From Flavobacterium sp. ov086 (GTDB lineage Bacteria > Bacteroidota > Bacteroidia > Flavobacteriales > Flavobacteriaceae): a stretch of 47,933 bases of DNA. Every line of letters starts with the position of its first letter. The stretch's first letter is position 1. The DNA lies in assembly GCF_900187965.1 (NCBI RefSeq), contig NZ_FZNL01000032.1:1-47933 (forward strand), written 5' to 3'. Below the pieces are notes generated by a model that saw nothing but the letters and a program-made list of their open reading frames with translations, was not told the origin of the DNA and did no database searches. The translations under genes and the position numbers were made by a program. This document shows, piece by piece, positions 8,057 through 15,840 of the stretch.

Positions 8057-9361
8057 ATGGAAAAATATAGCATGTCCAAAAATACCACTTTTTATGCTTT
8101 AGGCTTAAGTTATAAAAAAGCAGATGCAACAATTAGAGGGAAGTTTAGTTTGGATAGTAAAGCACAATCTGATGTTTTGCTGCAAGCAAAGGCAGAAGGG
8201 ATCAAATCATTAATTGTCACTTCTACTTGTAACAGAACCGAAATATATGGTTTTGCCAATCATCCATATGAATTAATCAAACTACTTTGTGAGAACAGCA
8301 AAGGTTCGGTAGAAGAATTTCAGCAAGTTGCTTATATATACAAGAATCAGGAAGCTGTGAACCATATGTTTCGAGTTGGAACAGGGTTGGATAGCCAGAT
8401 TTTAGGTGATTTTGAAATCGTTAGTCAAATTAAAATCGCTTTTAATAATAGCAAACGCGAGGACTTAATCAATACATTCCTGGATCGTTTAATAAACGCG
8501 GTTATACAGGCTAGCAAAAAAGTCAAAACAGATACTGAAATTTCATCGGGTGCCACATCTGTTTCATTTGCAGCTGTTCAATATATTATCAGAAATGTAG
8601 AAGATATTAGAAATAAAAATATCTTACTATTCGGAACAGGGAAAATTGGCAGGAATACGTGCGGAAATTTAGTAAAACATACAAAGAATACCCATATTAC
8701 CCTTATAAACAGAACAAAGAACAAGGCCATAGAATTAGCTGGAAAACTAAACGTTATTGTAAAGGATTTTCTGAATTTACAAGAAGAAATAAAACAGACA
8801 GATGTGCTCATAGTCGCAACAGGTGCACAAAATCCAACTATAGACAAAGCACTACTTAACAGAAAGAAACCCTTACTGATTTTAGACTTATCGATTCCAC
8901 GAAATGTAAATCCAGATGTAGCGCAAATTCCAGGAATAACTTTAATACATCTCGATTATTTGTCTCAGGTTACAGATGATACGCTTGAGAGAAGAAAGCA
9001 ACATATTCCTGCTGCAGAAGCTATTATTGAGGATATGAAATTAGAATTCAATACATGGATAAATAGTCGAAAATATGCGCCAACTATCCATGCGTTAAAA
9101 GCTAAACTAAATGATATTGCGGCAAGTGAATTGGCTTTTCAGAGAAAGAAAACAAGCAATTTTGATGTCGCTCAGGTTGATTTAATCAGCGCCAGGATTA
9201 TTCAAAAAATAACAAACCACTTTGCAAGCCACTTGAAAAATGAAAATACTTGCGTGGATGAAAGTATTGACTTTATTGAAAAAGTATTTCAAATTGGACA
9301 GCTTTCACCGACACACGCTTCTTCTCAAATTGAAAAAACATATAAGATCAATCTTTCATAG
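8057..9361 (+). CDS. hemA: Glutamyl-tRNA reductase
   Basis: HemA reduces glutamyl-tRNA to glutamate-1-semialdehyde, the first step of C5 haem synthesis. The 434-residue protein has the catalytic Cys58 in TSTCNRTEIYG, GTGLDSQILGDFEI, a GTGKIGRN NADPH-binding loop near residue 193, and a C-terminal dimerisation helix region. The ATG at 8057 gives MEKYSMSK; the Met at codon 6 is also possible. The upstream gap of about 130 nt after the terminator implies its own promoter. No hemC, hemD or hemE follows, although I recall flavobacterial hemA often heading such a series; it may be a lone or second copy. Confidence 0.95.
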   Translation: MEKYSMSKNTTFYALGLSYKKADATIRGKFSLDSKAQSDVLLQAKAEGIKSLIVTSTCNRTEIYGFANHPYELIKLLCENSKGSVEEFQQVAYIYKNQEAVNHMFRVGTGLDSQILGDFEIVSQIKIAFNNSKREDLINTFLDRLINAVIQASKKVKTDTEISSGATSVSFAAVQYIIRNVEDIRNKNILLFGTGKIGRNTCGNLVKHTKNTHITLINRTKNKAIELAGKLNVIVKDFLNLQEEIKQTDVLIVATGAQNPTIDKALLNRKKPLLILDLSIPRNVNPDVAQIPGITLIHLDYLSQVTDDTLERRKQHIPAAEAIIEDMKLEFNTWINSRKYAPTIHALKAKLNDIAASELAFQRKKTSNFDVAQVDLISARIIQKITNHFASHLKNENTCVDESIDFIEKVFQIGQLSPTHASSQIEKTYKINLS

Positions 9362-9707
9362 ACGTTATTAGCTTTTGCAAACAATTTTCGCACTGTATCA
9401 GAAATACCCAAATAAGTTAGCAAATTTGATCCTGAAACTTGCTGTAAATAACTATTGATGTATAAAAGTTCAATCCTCAACAGGACATCCAAACCAAATT
9501 AGTAGTAAGCCAATCTTTTCAAATCTTCCATAAAATTTATAGAAATTTGTCCAGTAGAGATCACTATAAAAAGTAAAATCCTGAAAAATTTAGATTTTTC
9601 AGGATTTTTTTGTTCAAATTCATTTACAGATAACATATTGCTTTGTATTAAATGCTTTTTGATGATCTACTAGAGTGACATAAGTATTCTTACGGGCTAT
9701 TATCCAT
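9362..9707. other. Gap between hemA and the recombinase module
   Basis: About 346 bases hold no recognisable gene. The only clear structure is the terminator at 9575-9608. No remnant of hemC was seen in any frame. The border of the GC-richer module probably lies between this terminator and 9708. Confidence 0.5.
9575..9608 (+). terminator. Terminator downstream of hemA
   Basis: A perfect 15-bp stem (9575-9589 with 9594-9608) with a TTAG loop is followed by a T run on both strands. It lies about 215 nt past the hemA stop and can also stop transcription from the minus-strand HTH gene at 9708. Confidence 0.85.
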
Positions 9708-10049
9708 CTATTTATTTCGATTATGATTATATTTCAATACTTCTGATTCGATTTCCTGTATTGTTTTCTTTTTCCCTTTAGAGATCCATTCTAAAAGTTC
9801 TTCTTCAAAAAAATACAGTTTTTTACCATATTTATAGCAAGGTATTTTTCTCTGCCTTACAAGAGCGTAAATTGTAGGCTTTGCTTTCCCTATTAGTCGG
9901 CTTACTTCTTCAATACCAATAGGAATACTTTTTTCTTTCGATTCATATACCTGTACATTCTGAATCATAAGTTTAATCTCGGCAATTTCTTTCACTAAGT
10001 GTGCTACTGCTTTGGGCAGGTTCTCAAAAGAGATTTCGTTTGTGTCCAT
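9708..10049 (-). CDS. Excisionase-like helix-turn-helix protein
   Basis: The 113-residue protein has an N-terminal helical part rich in charged residues and then an HTH_17-type domain: IGIEEVSRLIGKAKPTIYALVRQRKIPCYKYGKKLYFFEEELLEWI (about 42-88). This winged MerR-like fold is the one found in recombination directionality factors and is often encoded beside tyrosine integrases in Bacteroidota. It is separated from the integrase operon by a terminator hairpin, so it has its own promoter. It may act as excisionase or as a regulator of the module. Confidence 0.75.
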   Translation of the reverse strand: MDTNEISFENLPKAVAHLVKEIAEIKLMIQNVQVYESKEKSIPIGIEEVSRLIGKAKPTIYALVRQRKIPCYKYGKKLYFFEEELLEWISKGKKKTIQEIESEVLKYNHNRNK

Positions 10050-10085
10050 AGCTATCGTTTTTAACAGTTATGGTGCAAATGAAAA

Positions 10086-10125
10086 AAGTGTTTCTGCTGT
10101 GTCCTTCTTCACAGCAAAAACACTT
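10086..10125 (-). terminator. Terminator of the integrase operon
   Basis: Two 16-base arms (10086-10101 and 10110-10125) pair with one mismatch around an 8-nt loop and are followed by TTTTTT on the minus strand. The hairpin lies about 30 nt past the stop of the membrane-protein gene at 10157. Confidence 0.75.
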
Positions 10126-10156
10126 GAAAAACACAGTGCTTTATAGTTATTGGCAT

Positions 10157-10906
10157 TTAAAAACCAGTAAAATCTTCCATAATCTTTATAAGACCTTTCT
10201 GTTCATCATCTTTGAGATGCGTTTTAATGCTTTTCTCTTCAACATCTTTTAAAGCGTCAGCAAAAGTCAGCTTTAAAAATTGTGCGGCTCCGTCTTGTCT
10301 GCTGACTTTAAAACAATTCCAGATATTCCAGCCAAAATGATACAGATCCAGATTGGACAGATCTTTAACTTTTACCGGTTTAATCTTTTCAAAATTTATG
10401 CCTTCAGCATATATGATTATATTCCTGCCCAATTGCTTCAAATCATCATCCGACAAGTACAGCGCAAACTCCTGCCGTGCATAACGGATGGTAATATCAA
10501 TTCTGGCTTGTTTTTGATTTTTGATTGTATTTTGCTGCTGCTCCCTTAACTGCTGAATATCGATGGCTGCATTTCTATTTTCAGGCATTTCGGGCTTAAT
10601 TAAAGCATCCTGCAACTCCTCTTCTATTTTTTTAAGGTTTTCATTTGGAATGCGGCTTTCAGGCGATTCATTTTTTTTTGCCTTCAAAAAACGATTCACC
10701 AATCTCTCAGCCAAATCGTTTAGAAATAAACTTAGAATTGCAAACATTAAAACTCCAAATCCAGTGCTGATCCAAAAGAAAACGCCGGCCGTATATTCAT
10801 CGGCACCTTTTTCCAGTAGCACCAGTCTTCCGATTACACCGACAAAGACGCAGACTAAAAAAACAGACAGGTAAACTGTGATATATTCGAAGTACTTTAT
10901 TTTCAT
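10157..10906 (-). CDS. Integrase-associated membrane protein of unknown function
   Basis: The 249-residue protein has two N-terminal membrane segments (about 10-30 and 40-62), a charged linker with Gln-rich coiled-coil character (QQLREQQQNTIKNQKQ, near 118-134), and a conserved-looking C-terminal region (YARQEFALYLSDDDLKQL, LSNLDLYHFGWNIWN). Its start overlaps the integrase stop by 4 nt, so the two are translated together. I recall proteins of this kind next to integrases in Bacteroidota mobile elements but know no function. A role in establishing or exporting the element is a guess. Confidence 0.6.
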   Translation of the reverse strand: MKIKYFEYITVYLSVFLVCVFVGVIGRLVLLEKGADEYTAGVFFWISTGFGVLMFAILSLFLNDLAERLVNRFLKAKKNESPESRIPNENLKKIEEELQDALIKPEMPENRNAAIDIQQLREQQQNTIKNQKQARIDITIRYARQEFALYLSDDDLKQLGRNIIIYAEGINFEKIKPVKVKDLSNLDLYHFGWNIWNCFKVSRQDGAAQFLKLTFADALKDVEEKSIKTHLKDDEQKGLIKIMEDFTGF

Positions 10907-12162
10907 TGCGCTCTTTTCTTTAAAGATTCCAATTGTATTGCCTGCGAAGCTCTGTTTTTCTTCTCATCTATTACTTTGGCGTAGATTTGAGTAGTTTTTA
11001 CGTTGGTATGACCCAGCATTTTGCTGACCGTATAGATGTCTGTACCGCTGGACAGCTGCAGCGTTGCAAATGTATGGCGGAAGCAGTGGAAGGTAATGTT
11101 TTTTTTAATTTCTGCAGATTCAACCCATTTTTTCAGAGGGCGTGAAATCCACGACGGGTCCGGCAGATCCTCAAAAACAAGCTGCCCGGGAAGCCTCGGT
11201 TCTCCGCAGAGATCTAAAGCCTGCTGGGAAATAGGCATATATTCGACACCCCTTGTCTTTTTCTGCGTGAAATGCAGCTTAGCCCTGCCGTCTTCCAGGC
11301 TTATCTCTTTCCAGCGGAGCTTCTGAATGTCGGAATGCCGCAGACCGGTAAGCGCTGAGAAAAGCGCGGCTCTTTTAAGGACATCTTTTTCACAGGGCGT
11401 TTCGGCCAGCGCGTTCAATTCTTTAATGGTAAGATATTCGCGCCTTGATTCCTGCTCAGGTATGCCTCTTACTTTTGAAGATAAATCAACGGTTAGATAT
11501 CCATCAATAAAAGCCTGTTTCAAAGCGGCTTTAAATATGGAAAAATACCTTGCTGCAGTGTTACGGGAAAGTATTCCTTTTTTGCCTCCTCCGAGCGGCG
11601 CAGCCAGCAGATACAGCTTAAAATCTTCCGCCATTCGGCCGTCAATCTGGGAAAACATCAGCCTGCCTTTGGAATAGCTTTTTAAAAACTCTCTGGTCCG
11701 CTCCCAATTGATCATAATGGATTTTGAACTTCGGTCGTGTCTTTTAGCCGCCGTAGCAGCAATGTATTTGATAAAATCCTCTTTTGCTTTTTCTTTCTGT
11801 TCAGCCAGCAGGTTCTCAGCATCACTGTACAGATCTGTATTATCGTATTCTTTCTGCCTGATTTTACGCACTGCGTCAGCATAGAGCATAATTTCACGGT
11901 CGGTTTCGCTTTTGGTGATTATTATTCCGTTATCGCTGCGTCTGGGCTTATAGGATTTTATGCCCTGCGCATCTGTACGGGCGGTTCTCTGCTTGTCCCA
12001 CTCCACGGTTTTTACGGTTCTGTTTAAATATTCACGGATTCTCTGTGGCGTTTTCTTTCCGGAAACCTCAACAGGATAGCTTTCTATGTAAACATACCAT
12101 TCCTTTCGGTCTTCTGCTTTTCGCAGGCGCACAGTCACCTTGGTTTTTGCTAATTGCTTCAT
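10903..12162 (-). CDS. Tyrosine recombinase (phage-type integrase)
   Basis: The 419-residue length fits Bacteroidota integrases. An N-terminal arm-type domain and a core-binding SAM-like region (about 120-225) precede the catalytic domain. Expected catalytic residues are in place: Arg275 in LTGLRHSD, His359 and Arg362 in FHCFRHTFA, His385 in LGHTNVKTT and Tyr394 in QIYAKV. The gene overlaps its upstream neighbour and downstream neighbour by 4 nt each. Base composition is clearly higher in GC than the host genes (34 G/C of 60 at 11161-11220, against 20 of 60 within hemA at 9061-9120, by my count), a sign of transfer. Confidence 0.95.
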   Translation of the reverse strand: MKQLAKTKVTVRLRKAEDRKEWYVYIESYPVEVSGKKTPQRIREYLNRTVKTVEWDKQRTARTDAQGIKSYKPRRSDNGIIITKSETDREIMLYADAVRKIRQKEYDNTDLYSDAENLLAEQKEKAKEDFIKYIAATAAKRHDRSSKSIMINWERTREFLKSYSKGRLMFSQIDGRMAEDFKLYLLAAPLGGGKKGILSRNTAARYFSIFKAALKQAFIDGYLTVDLSSKVRGIPEQESRREYLTIKELNALAETPCEKDVLKRAALFSALTGLRHSDIQKLRWKEISLEDGRAKLHFTQKKTRGVEYMPISQQALDLCGEPRLPGQLVFEDLPDPSWISRPLKKWVESAEIKKNITFHCFRHTFATLQLSSGTDIYTVSKMLGHTNVKTTQIYAKVIDEKKNRASQAIQLESLKKRAQ

Positions 12163-12713
12163 ATGAAATCATTTCCGTTATACAAGTTGTCAATTTCGCT
12201 TTTTGGGGCATATACATGCTTTCCAATCTGTCTGGTCGGGATTGAATATTTCCTGATGTGGCTGTAGACAGAACCTTCAGATATCTGAAATCTCTGGGCT
12301 ATTTCACCGATGCAATAGCAGTCCTCTTTTTCAAGGCTGTATAATTTTTTCTTCGGTGGGCTTTCAGCCTGCTGCAGGATGCTTGCAGGGCCGAACATCT
12401 CTTCCATAACTCTGCGGTCTATTCTTATAAGGCGAGTCCCCAGATTAACTGAAGGAATTTTTCCCTGACCGACAAGCCGGTAAAGGGACTTATTGGGAAT
12501 GCCAAAAAGCATGCCAGCTTCCGCGACAGAAATAAATGCCCTGTTCTGAGGTATTTTATCTACCAGCGCTTTGATCCCCACTTCCTTTTTAAGCCGTATC
12601 ATCTTCTGTTTGTATGCTTTTTTACTGCATACATGCGAGCAGTAAACAGAAGTCACGGTTTTAGGCAGGAATTCTTTCCCACAATTAAGACATTGTTTAT
12701 CAGATCTTTTCAT
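12159..12713 (-). CDS. Zinc-ribbon protein with two excisionase-type HTH domains
   Basis: The 184-residue protein starts with a short zinc-binding-like motif, CLNCGKEF followed by CSHVCSKK (about 8-31). Two HTH_17-like domains follow: FISVAEAGMLFGIPNKSLYRLVGQGKIP (about 60-105) and CYCIGEIAQRFQISEGSVYSHIRKYSIP (about 132-180). Two DNA-binding units plus a zinc ribbon in one protein suggests binding of a bipartite site such as an attachment site or the module's promoter. It is the first gene of the integrase operon and ends in a 4-nt overlap with the integrase. Probable role: directionality factor or autoregulator. Confidence 0.75.
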   Translation of the reverse strand: MKRSDKQCLNCGKEFLPKTVTSVYCSHVCSKKAYKQKMIRLKKEVGIKALVDKIPQNRAFISVAEAGMLFGIPNKSLYRLVGQGKIPSVNLGTRLIRIDRRVMEEMFGPASILQQAESPPKKKLYSLEKEDCYCIGEIAQRFQISEGSVYSHIRKYSIPTRQIGKHVYAPKSEIDNLYNGNDFI

Positions 12714-12716
12714 AGT

Positions 12717-12802
12717 CTTTGTCTCCCATTAAGGTACCATAAGGGTACATAAGTCCCACTTTGTCTCCTTTTAAGTGCCGGTACAAATATGATACAAATA
12801 TA
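12717..12802 (-). promoter_or_regulatory. Promoter and repeats ahead of the integrase operon
   Basis: TATATTTG on the minus strand (12795-12802) matches the Bacteroidota -7 element, about 82 nt before the ATG. Between it and the gene lie two copies of CTTTGTCTCC (12717-12726 and 12759-12768, plus-strand reading) and near-repeats GGTACCATAAG and GGTACATAAG. These could be operators for the HTH proteins or recombinase arm sites. Confidence 0.45.
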
Positions 12803-12852
12803 TGATAAAAAATGATTAAAAAACAGCAGAAACAAAAAAGAATAAAAAAGAA

Positions 12853-12885
12853 AAAGCGCTGTAAACATTACGTTTACAGCGCTTT
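12853..12885 (-). terminator. dnaK terminator
   Basis: A perfect 14-bp stem (12853-12866 with 12872-12885) and a 5-nt loop are followed by a T-rich run on the minus strand, about 33 nt after the dnaK stop. Confidence 0.9.
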
Positions 12886-12917
12886 AGCACTTATTATTAA
12901 CTGATATTAATCAGTAC

Positions 12918-14801
12918 TTATTTGACTTCTTCGAATTCAACGTCTTCAACATTGTCACCTTGCGATTGCTCTTGTTGTGGAGCTGCTTGTTGACCTTGTT
13001 CACCTTGAGCATACATAGCTTCTGTAGCTGTTTTCCAAGCTGCATTGATGTTGTCAAGAGCAGTTTGAATAGCTGGAATGTCTTGAGATTGGTGAGCCAT
13101 TCTCAATTCAGTTAAAGCGTACTCTACAGCAACTTTGTGGTCGTCAGCTAATTTGCTTCCTAACTCTTTCAATTGAGACTCAGTTTGGAAGATCATTCCG
13201 TCAGCTTCGTTCAATTTTTCAGCTCTTTCTCTTGCAATTTTATCAGATTCAGCATTAGCTTCAGCATCTTGCTTCATTTTCTCGATTTCTTCAGAAGTTA
13301 ATCCAGAAGAAGCTTCGATACGAATATCATGAGATTTACCTGTTCCTTTGTCAGTAGCAGTTACTTTGATGATACCATTAGCATCGATGTCAAAAGCAAC
13401 TTCGATTTGAGGAACTCCTCTTGGTGCTGGTGGAATACCATCTAAGTGGAAACGACCAATAGTTTTATTATCAACAGCCATTGCTCTAGCTCCTTGTAAA
13501 ACGTGAAGCTCAACAGATGGTTGAGAATCAGAAGCAGTAGAGAATACTTGAGATTTTTTAGTTGGGATAGTTGTGTTAGCCTCAATTAAGATAGTCATTA
13601 CACCACCCATAGTTTCGATACCTAAAGAAAGAGGAGTTACGTCAAGTAACAATACATCTTTTACATCTCCAGATAAAACTCCACCTTGAATAGCAGCTCC
13701 AATAGCAACAACTTCATCAGGATTAACTCCTTTAGATGCTTTTTTACCAAAGAATTTTTCAACTTCGTCAGCAATTCTTGGCATACGAGTAGAACCTCCA
13801 ACAAGGATTACTTCGTCGATATCAGATGTAGATAAACCTGCATCTTTTAATGCTTTAGCAACTGGCTCCATAGAACGTTTTACTAAAGTATCAGATAATT
13901 GCTCAAATTTAGCTCTAGTTAATTTTTTCACTAAGTGTTTTGGTCCAGAAGCAGTAGCAGTTACGTAAGGTAAGTTGATTTCAGTTTCAGCAGAAGATGA
14001 TAATTCAATCTTAGCTTTCTCAGCAGCTTCTTTCAAACGTTGCAATGACATTGGATCTAAACGTAAATCAATTCCTTCTTCAGATTTGAATTCGTCAGCT
14101 AACCAGTCAATAATAACCTGGTCAAAATCATCTCCACCTAAGTGAGTATCACCATTTGTAGATAATACTTCAAATACACCGTCTCCTAATTCAAGAACAG
14201 AGATATCAAAAGTACCTCCACCTAAATCGTAAACAGCAATTTTTTGATCAGTTCCTTTTTTATCTAATCCGTAAGCAAGTGCAGCTGCAGTTGGCTCATT
14301 GATGATACGCATAACTTTAAGACCAGCAATTTCACCAGCTTCTTTAGTAGCCTGACGTTGTGCATCGTTAAAGTAAGCAGGAACAGTAATAACCGCTTCA
14401 GTTACAGTTTGACCTAAATAGTCTTCAGCAGTTTTTTTCATTTTTTGAAGTGTCATTGCTGACAATTCTTGAGCAGTGTATAAACGACCATCAATATCCA
14501 CACGTGGAGTATTGTTGTCACCTTTTACAACACTGTAAGGAACTCTTTTTGCCTCTTCTTGAGTTTCAGCAAAAGTGTGTCCCATAAAACGTTTAATAGA
14601 AGCAATCGTTTTTGTAGGATTCGTTACTGCTTGTCTTTTAGCAGGATCACCCACTTTAATTTCGCCACCTTCAACAAAAGCGATGATAGATGGAGTTGTT
14701 CTTTTTCCTTCTGCGTTAGGGATAACAACTGCTTCGTTACCTTCCATTACAGAAACACAAGAGTTCGTCGTACCTAAGTCAATTCCGATTATTTTACCCA
14801 T
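12918..14801 (-). CDS. dnaK: Chaperone Hsp70
   Basis: The 627-residue protein is a complete DnaK. It has the N-terminal IGIDLGTTNSCV phosphate loop, NEPTAAALAYGLD and YDLGGGTFDISVLELGDG in the ATPase domain, the VLLLDVTPLSLGIET linker, a substrate-binding domain with SQPSVELHVLQG, a helical lid, and a Gln-rich tail ending EDVEFEEVK. It folds nascent and stress-damaged proteins with DnaJ and GrpE. It is monocistronic here: it has its own terminator, and no dnaJ or grpE gene lies beside it. The region upstream has a possible -24/-12 promoter at 14851-14868. Confidence 0.98.
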   Translation of the reverse strand: MGKIIGIDLGTTNSCVSVMEGNEAVVIPNAEGKRTTPSIIAFVEGGEIKVGDPAKRQAVTNPTKTIASIKRFMGHTFAETQEEAKRVPYSVVKGDNNTPRVDIDGRLYTAQELSAMTLQKMKKTAEDYLGQTVTEAVITVPAYFNDAQRQATKEAGEIAGLKVMRIINEPTAAALAYGLDKKGTDQKIAVYDLGGGTFDISVLELGDGVFEVLSTNGDTHLGGDDFDQVIIDWLADEFKSEEGIDLRLDPMSLQRLKEAAEKAKIELSSSAETEINLPYVTATASGPKHLVKKLTRAKFEQLSDTLVKRSMEPVAKALKDAGLSTSDIDEVILVGGSTRMPRIADEVEKFFGKKASKGVNPDEVVAIGAAIQGGVLSGDVKDVLLLDVTPLSLGIETMGGVMTILIEANTTIPTKKSQVFSTASDSQPSVELHVLQGARAMAVDNKTIGRFHLDGIPPAPRGVPQIEVAFDIDANGIIKVTATDKGTGKSHDIRIEASSGLTSEEIEKMKQDAEANAESDKIARERAEKLNEADGMIFQTESQLKELGSKLADDHKVAVEYALTELRMAHQSQDIPAIQTALDNINAAWKTATEAMYAQGEQGQQAAPQQEQSQGDNVEDVEFEEVK

Positions 14802-14850
14802 TTTTTATATATTTAATTTTTGATATACATTTTATAACTCAGGTGGCATA

Positions 14851-14868
14851 AGTCAATCTTTGTGCCAA
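14851..14868 (-). promoter_or_regulatory. Possible -24/-12 (sigma-54-like) promoter of dnaK
   Basis: On the minus strand TTGGCAC-N5-TTGA gives the GG-N10-GA spacing of a sigma-54 promoter, with A in place of the usual C at the -12 element. A start about 12 nt downstream would leave a leader of about 40 nt before the dnaK ATG. The block ATATTGGCAC recurs in inverted form at 14900-14909. The match is imperfect and unproven. Confidence 0.35.
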
Positions 14869-14982
14869 TATAAAAAACCAAAGTAAATTGTCAGTTTTAA
14901 TATTGGCACGACATTAATCATCTGACAACATGACATTTTTTAAGACTGACATTCGTGGCATATCAGTACTTTACGTGTCATT

Positions 14983-15077
14983 ATCAGGAGCTATTTCCTG
15001 CTGTCCTTCCAAATCTTTTGTTCCTCCCGAAGCCTCGGGACCGGAACAAAAGGATTTTCCCTCCCATCAGGGCTAGG
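14983..15077 (+). repeat. Structured hairpin repeat, copy A
   Basis: The conserved left block (CAGGAGCTATTTCCTG, itself a 6-bp hairpin with one G.T pair) and right block (CCATCAGGGCTAGG) enclose a second hairpin: CTTTTGTTCC (15015-15024) pairs with GGAACAAAAG (15043-15052), with an inner TCCCGA/TCGGGA stem. Copies B (19440) and C (30321) keep the flanks but have different stem sequences. Confidence 0.8.
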
Positions 15078-15469
15078 CACTCAGTTTCATCAGAAAATTA
15101 TCTTAATCTAATATTTTAATGTCTTCAATATTTTAAATTAAAGACTGAAATATATAAATTAGCAATTAATTAAAACCTATATTTTATAAAGTTTATTATA
15201 ATAGCCAGCTGCAATTTAACCTAAATAAAACACCAAGTCCATAAACGTAAAATCAATATTTTGCAATTAAATAAATGATAGAAAAACTAAAACAAGATTA
15301 AAAAAATAACCCAAGCGGCAGATTTAAGAAAGACGAAATGATGAAAAAACTTCCTTTTCCTATTAAATCAAAATATGACACAGGGAGAAAAATCATAAAA
15401 GATATCATATTAGCAGGACGTTAGAGGTAATTTTGTACAAACTAGAAAATTTAAATTTAAACAAAGAAC
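15078..15469. other. Intergenic region ahead of the small membrane protein
   Basis: No supported gene. A short open frame at 15302-15424 (SGRFKKDEMMKKLPFPIKSK and more) has no start in frame downstream of a stop at 15299 except an internal Met pair, and is not recognised. It may be a gene relic or chance. Confidence 0.4.
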
Positions 15470-15727
15470 ATGGAAAACTCAAATGAAAACGAGTCGAAAA
15501 AAACATTGTCGACATTAGCTATTTTATTAATTAATATTTTCATTTTTATTACTTACCTATTTATAGGATTTAGTTCTGATTTACCAGACAGCATGATTGG
15601 GTTTATGTTATTTATACACGTTGGAATTTGTATAATTTTTGGTGGAATTTCGAAACGTTCAGTTTGGTATATTGCAGCAGGAATAATTGCTTTGCCTCTT
15701 ATTTCACTTATTTTTAGTTATATTTAA
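15470..15727 (+). CDS. Small membrane protein of unknown function
   Basis: The 85-residue protein has a short charged N-terminus (MENSNENESKK) and three likely membrane segments (about 14-34, 40-60 and 65-84). It is not recognised. It has the size and layout of small integral membrane proteins found singly in Flavobacterium chromosomes. The next gene starts 114 nt downstream on the same strand, but a link to the antiporter is unproven. Confidence 0.6.
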   Translation: MENSNENESKKTLSTLAILLINIFIFITYLFIGFSSDLPDSMIGFMLFIHVGICIIFGGISKRSVWYIAAGIIALPLISLIFSYI

Positions 15728-15840
15728 TATAATTAAAATAAAATTTACCAACAATGGTTTGGTGTAAAACAACACAGTAAAGTCATTAATCAAAAATGAT
15801 AACTGGATTAAGTAAATTAGCTTTTTTCTAAATCCAAAAA

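Noticed and set aside
9641..12768. Direct repeat ACATAAGT on both sides of the recombinase module as an attachment-site pair.
   Set aside because: Eight AT-rich bases in this composition are easily chance; no longer duplicate was found.
15275..15424. Short open frames ending in KIIKDIILAGR ahead of the small membrane protein.
   Set aside because: Interrupted by a stop at 15299, not recognised, and no sign of a start or conserved motif.
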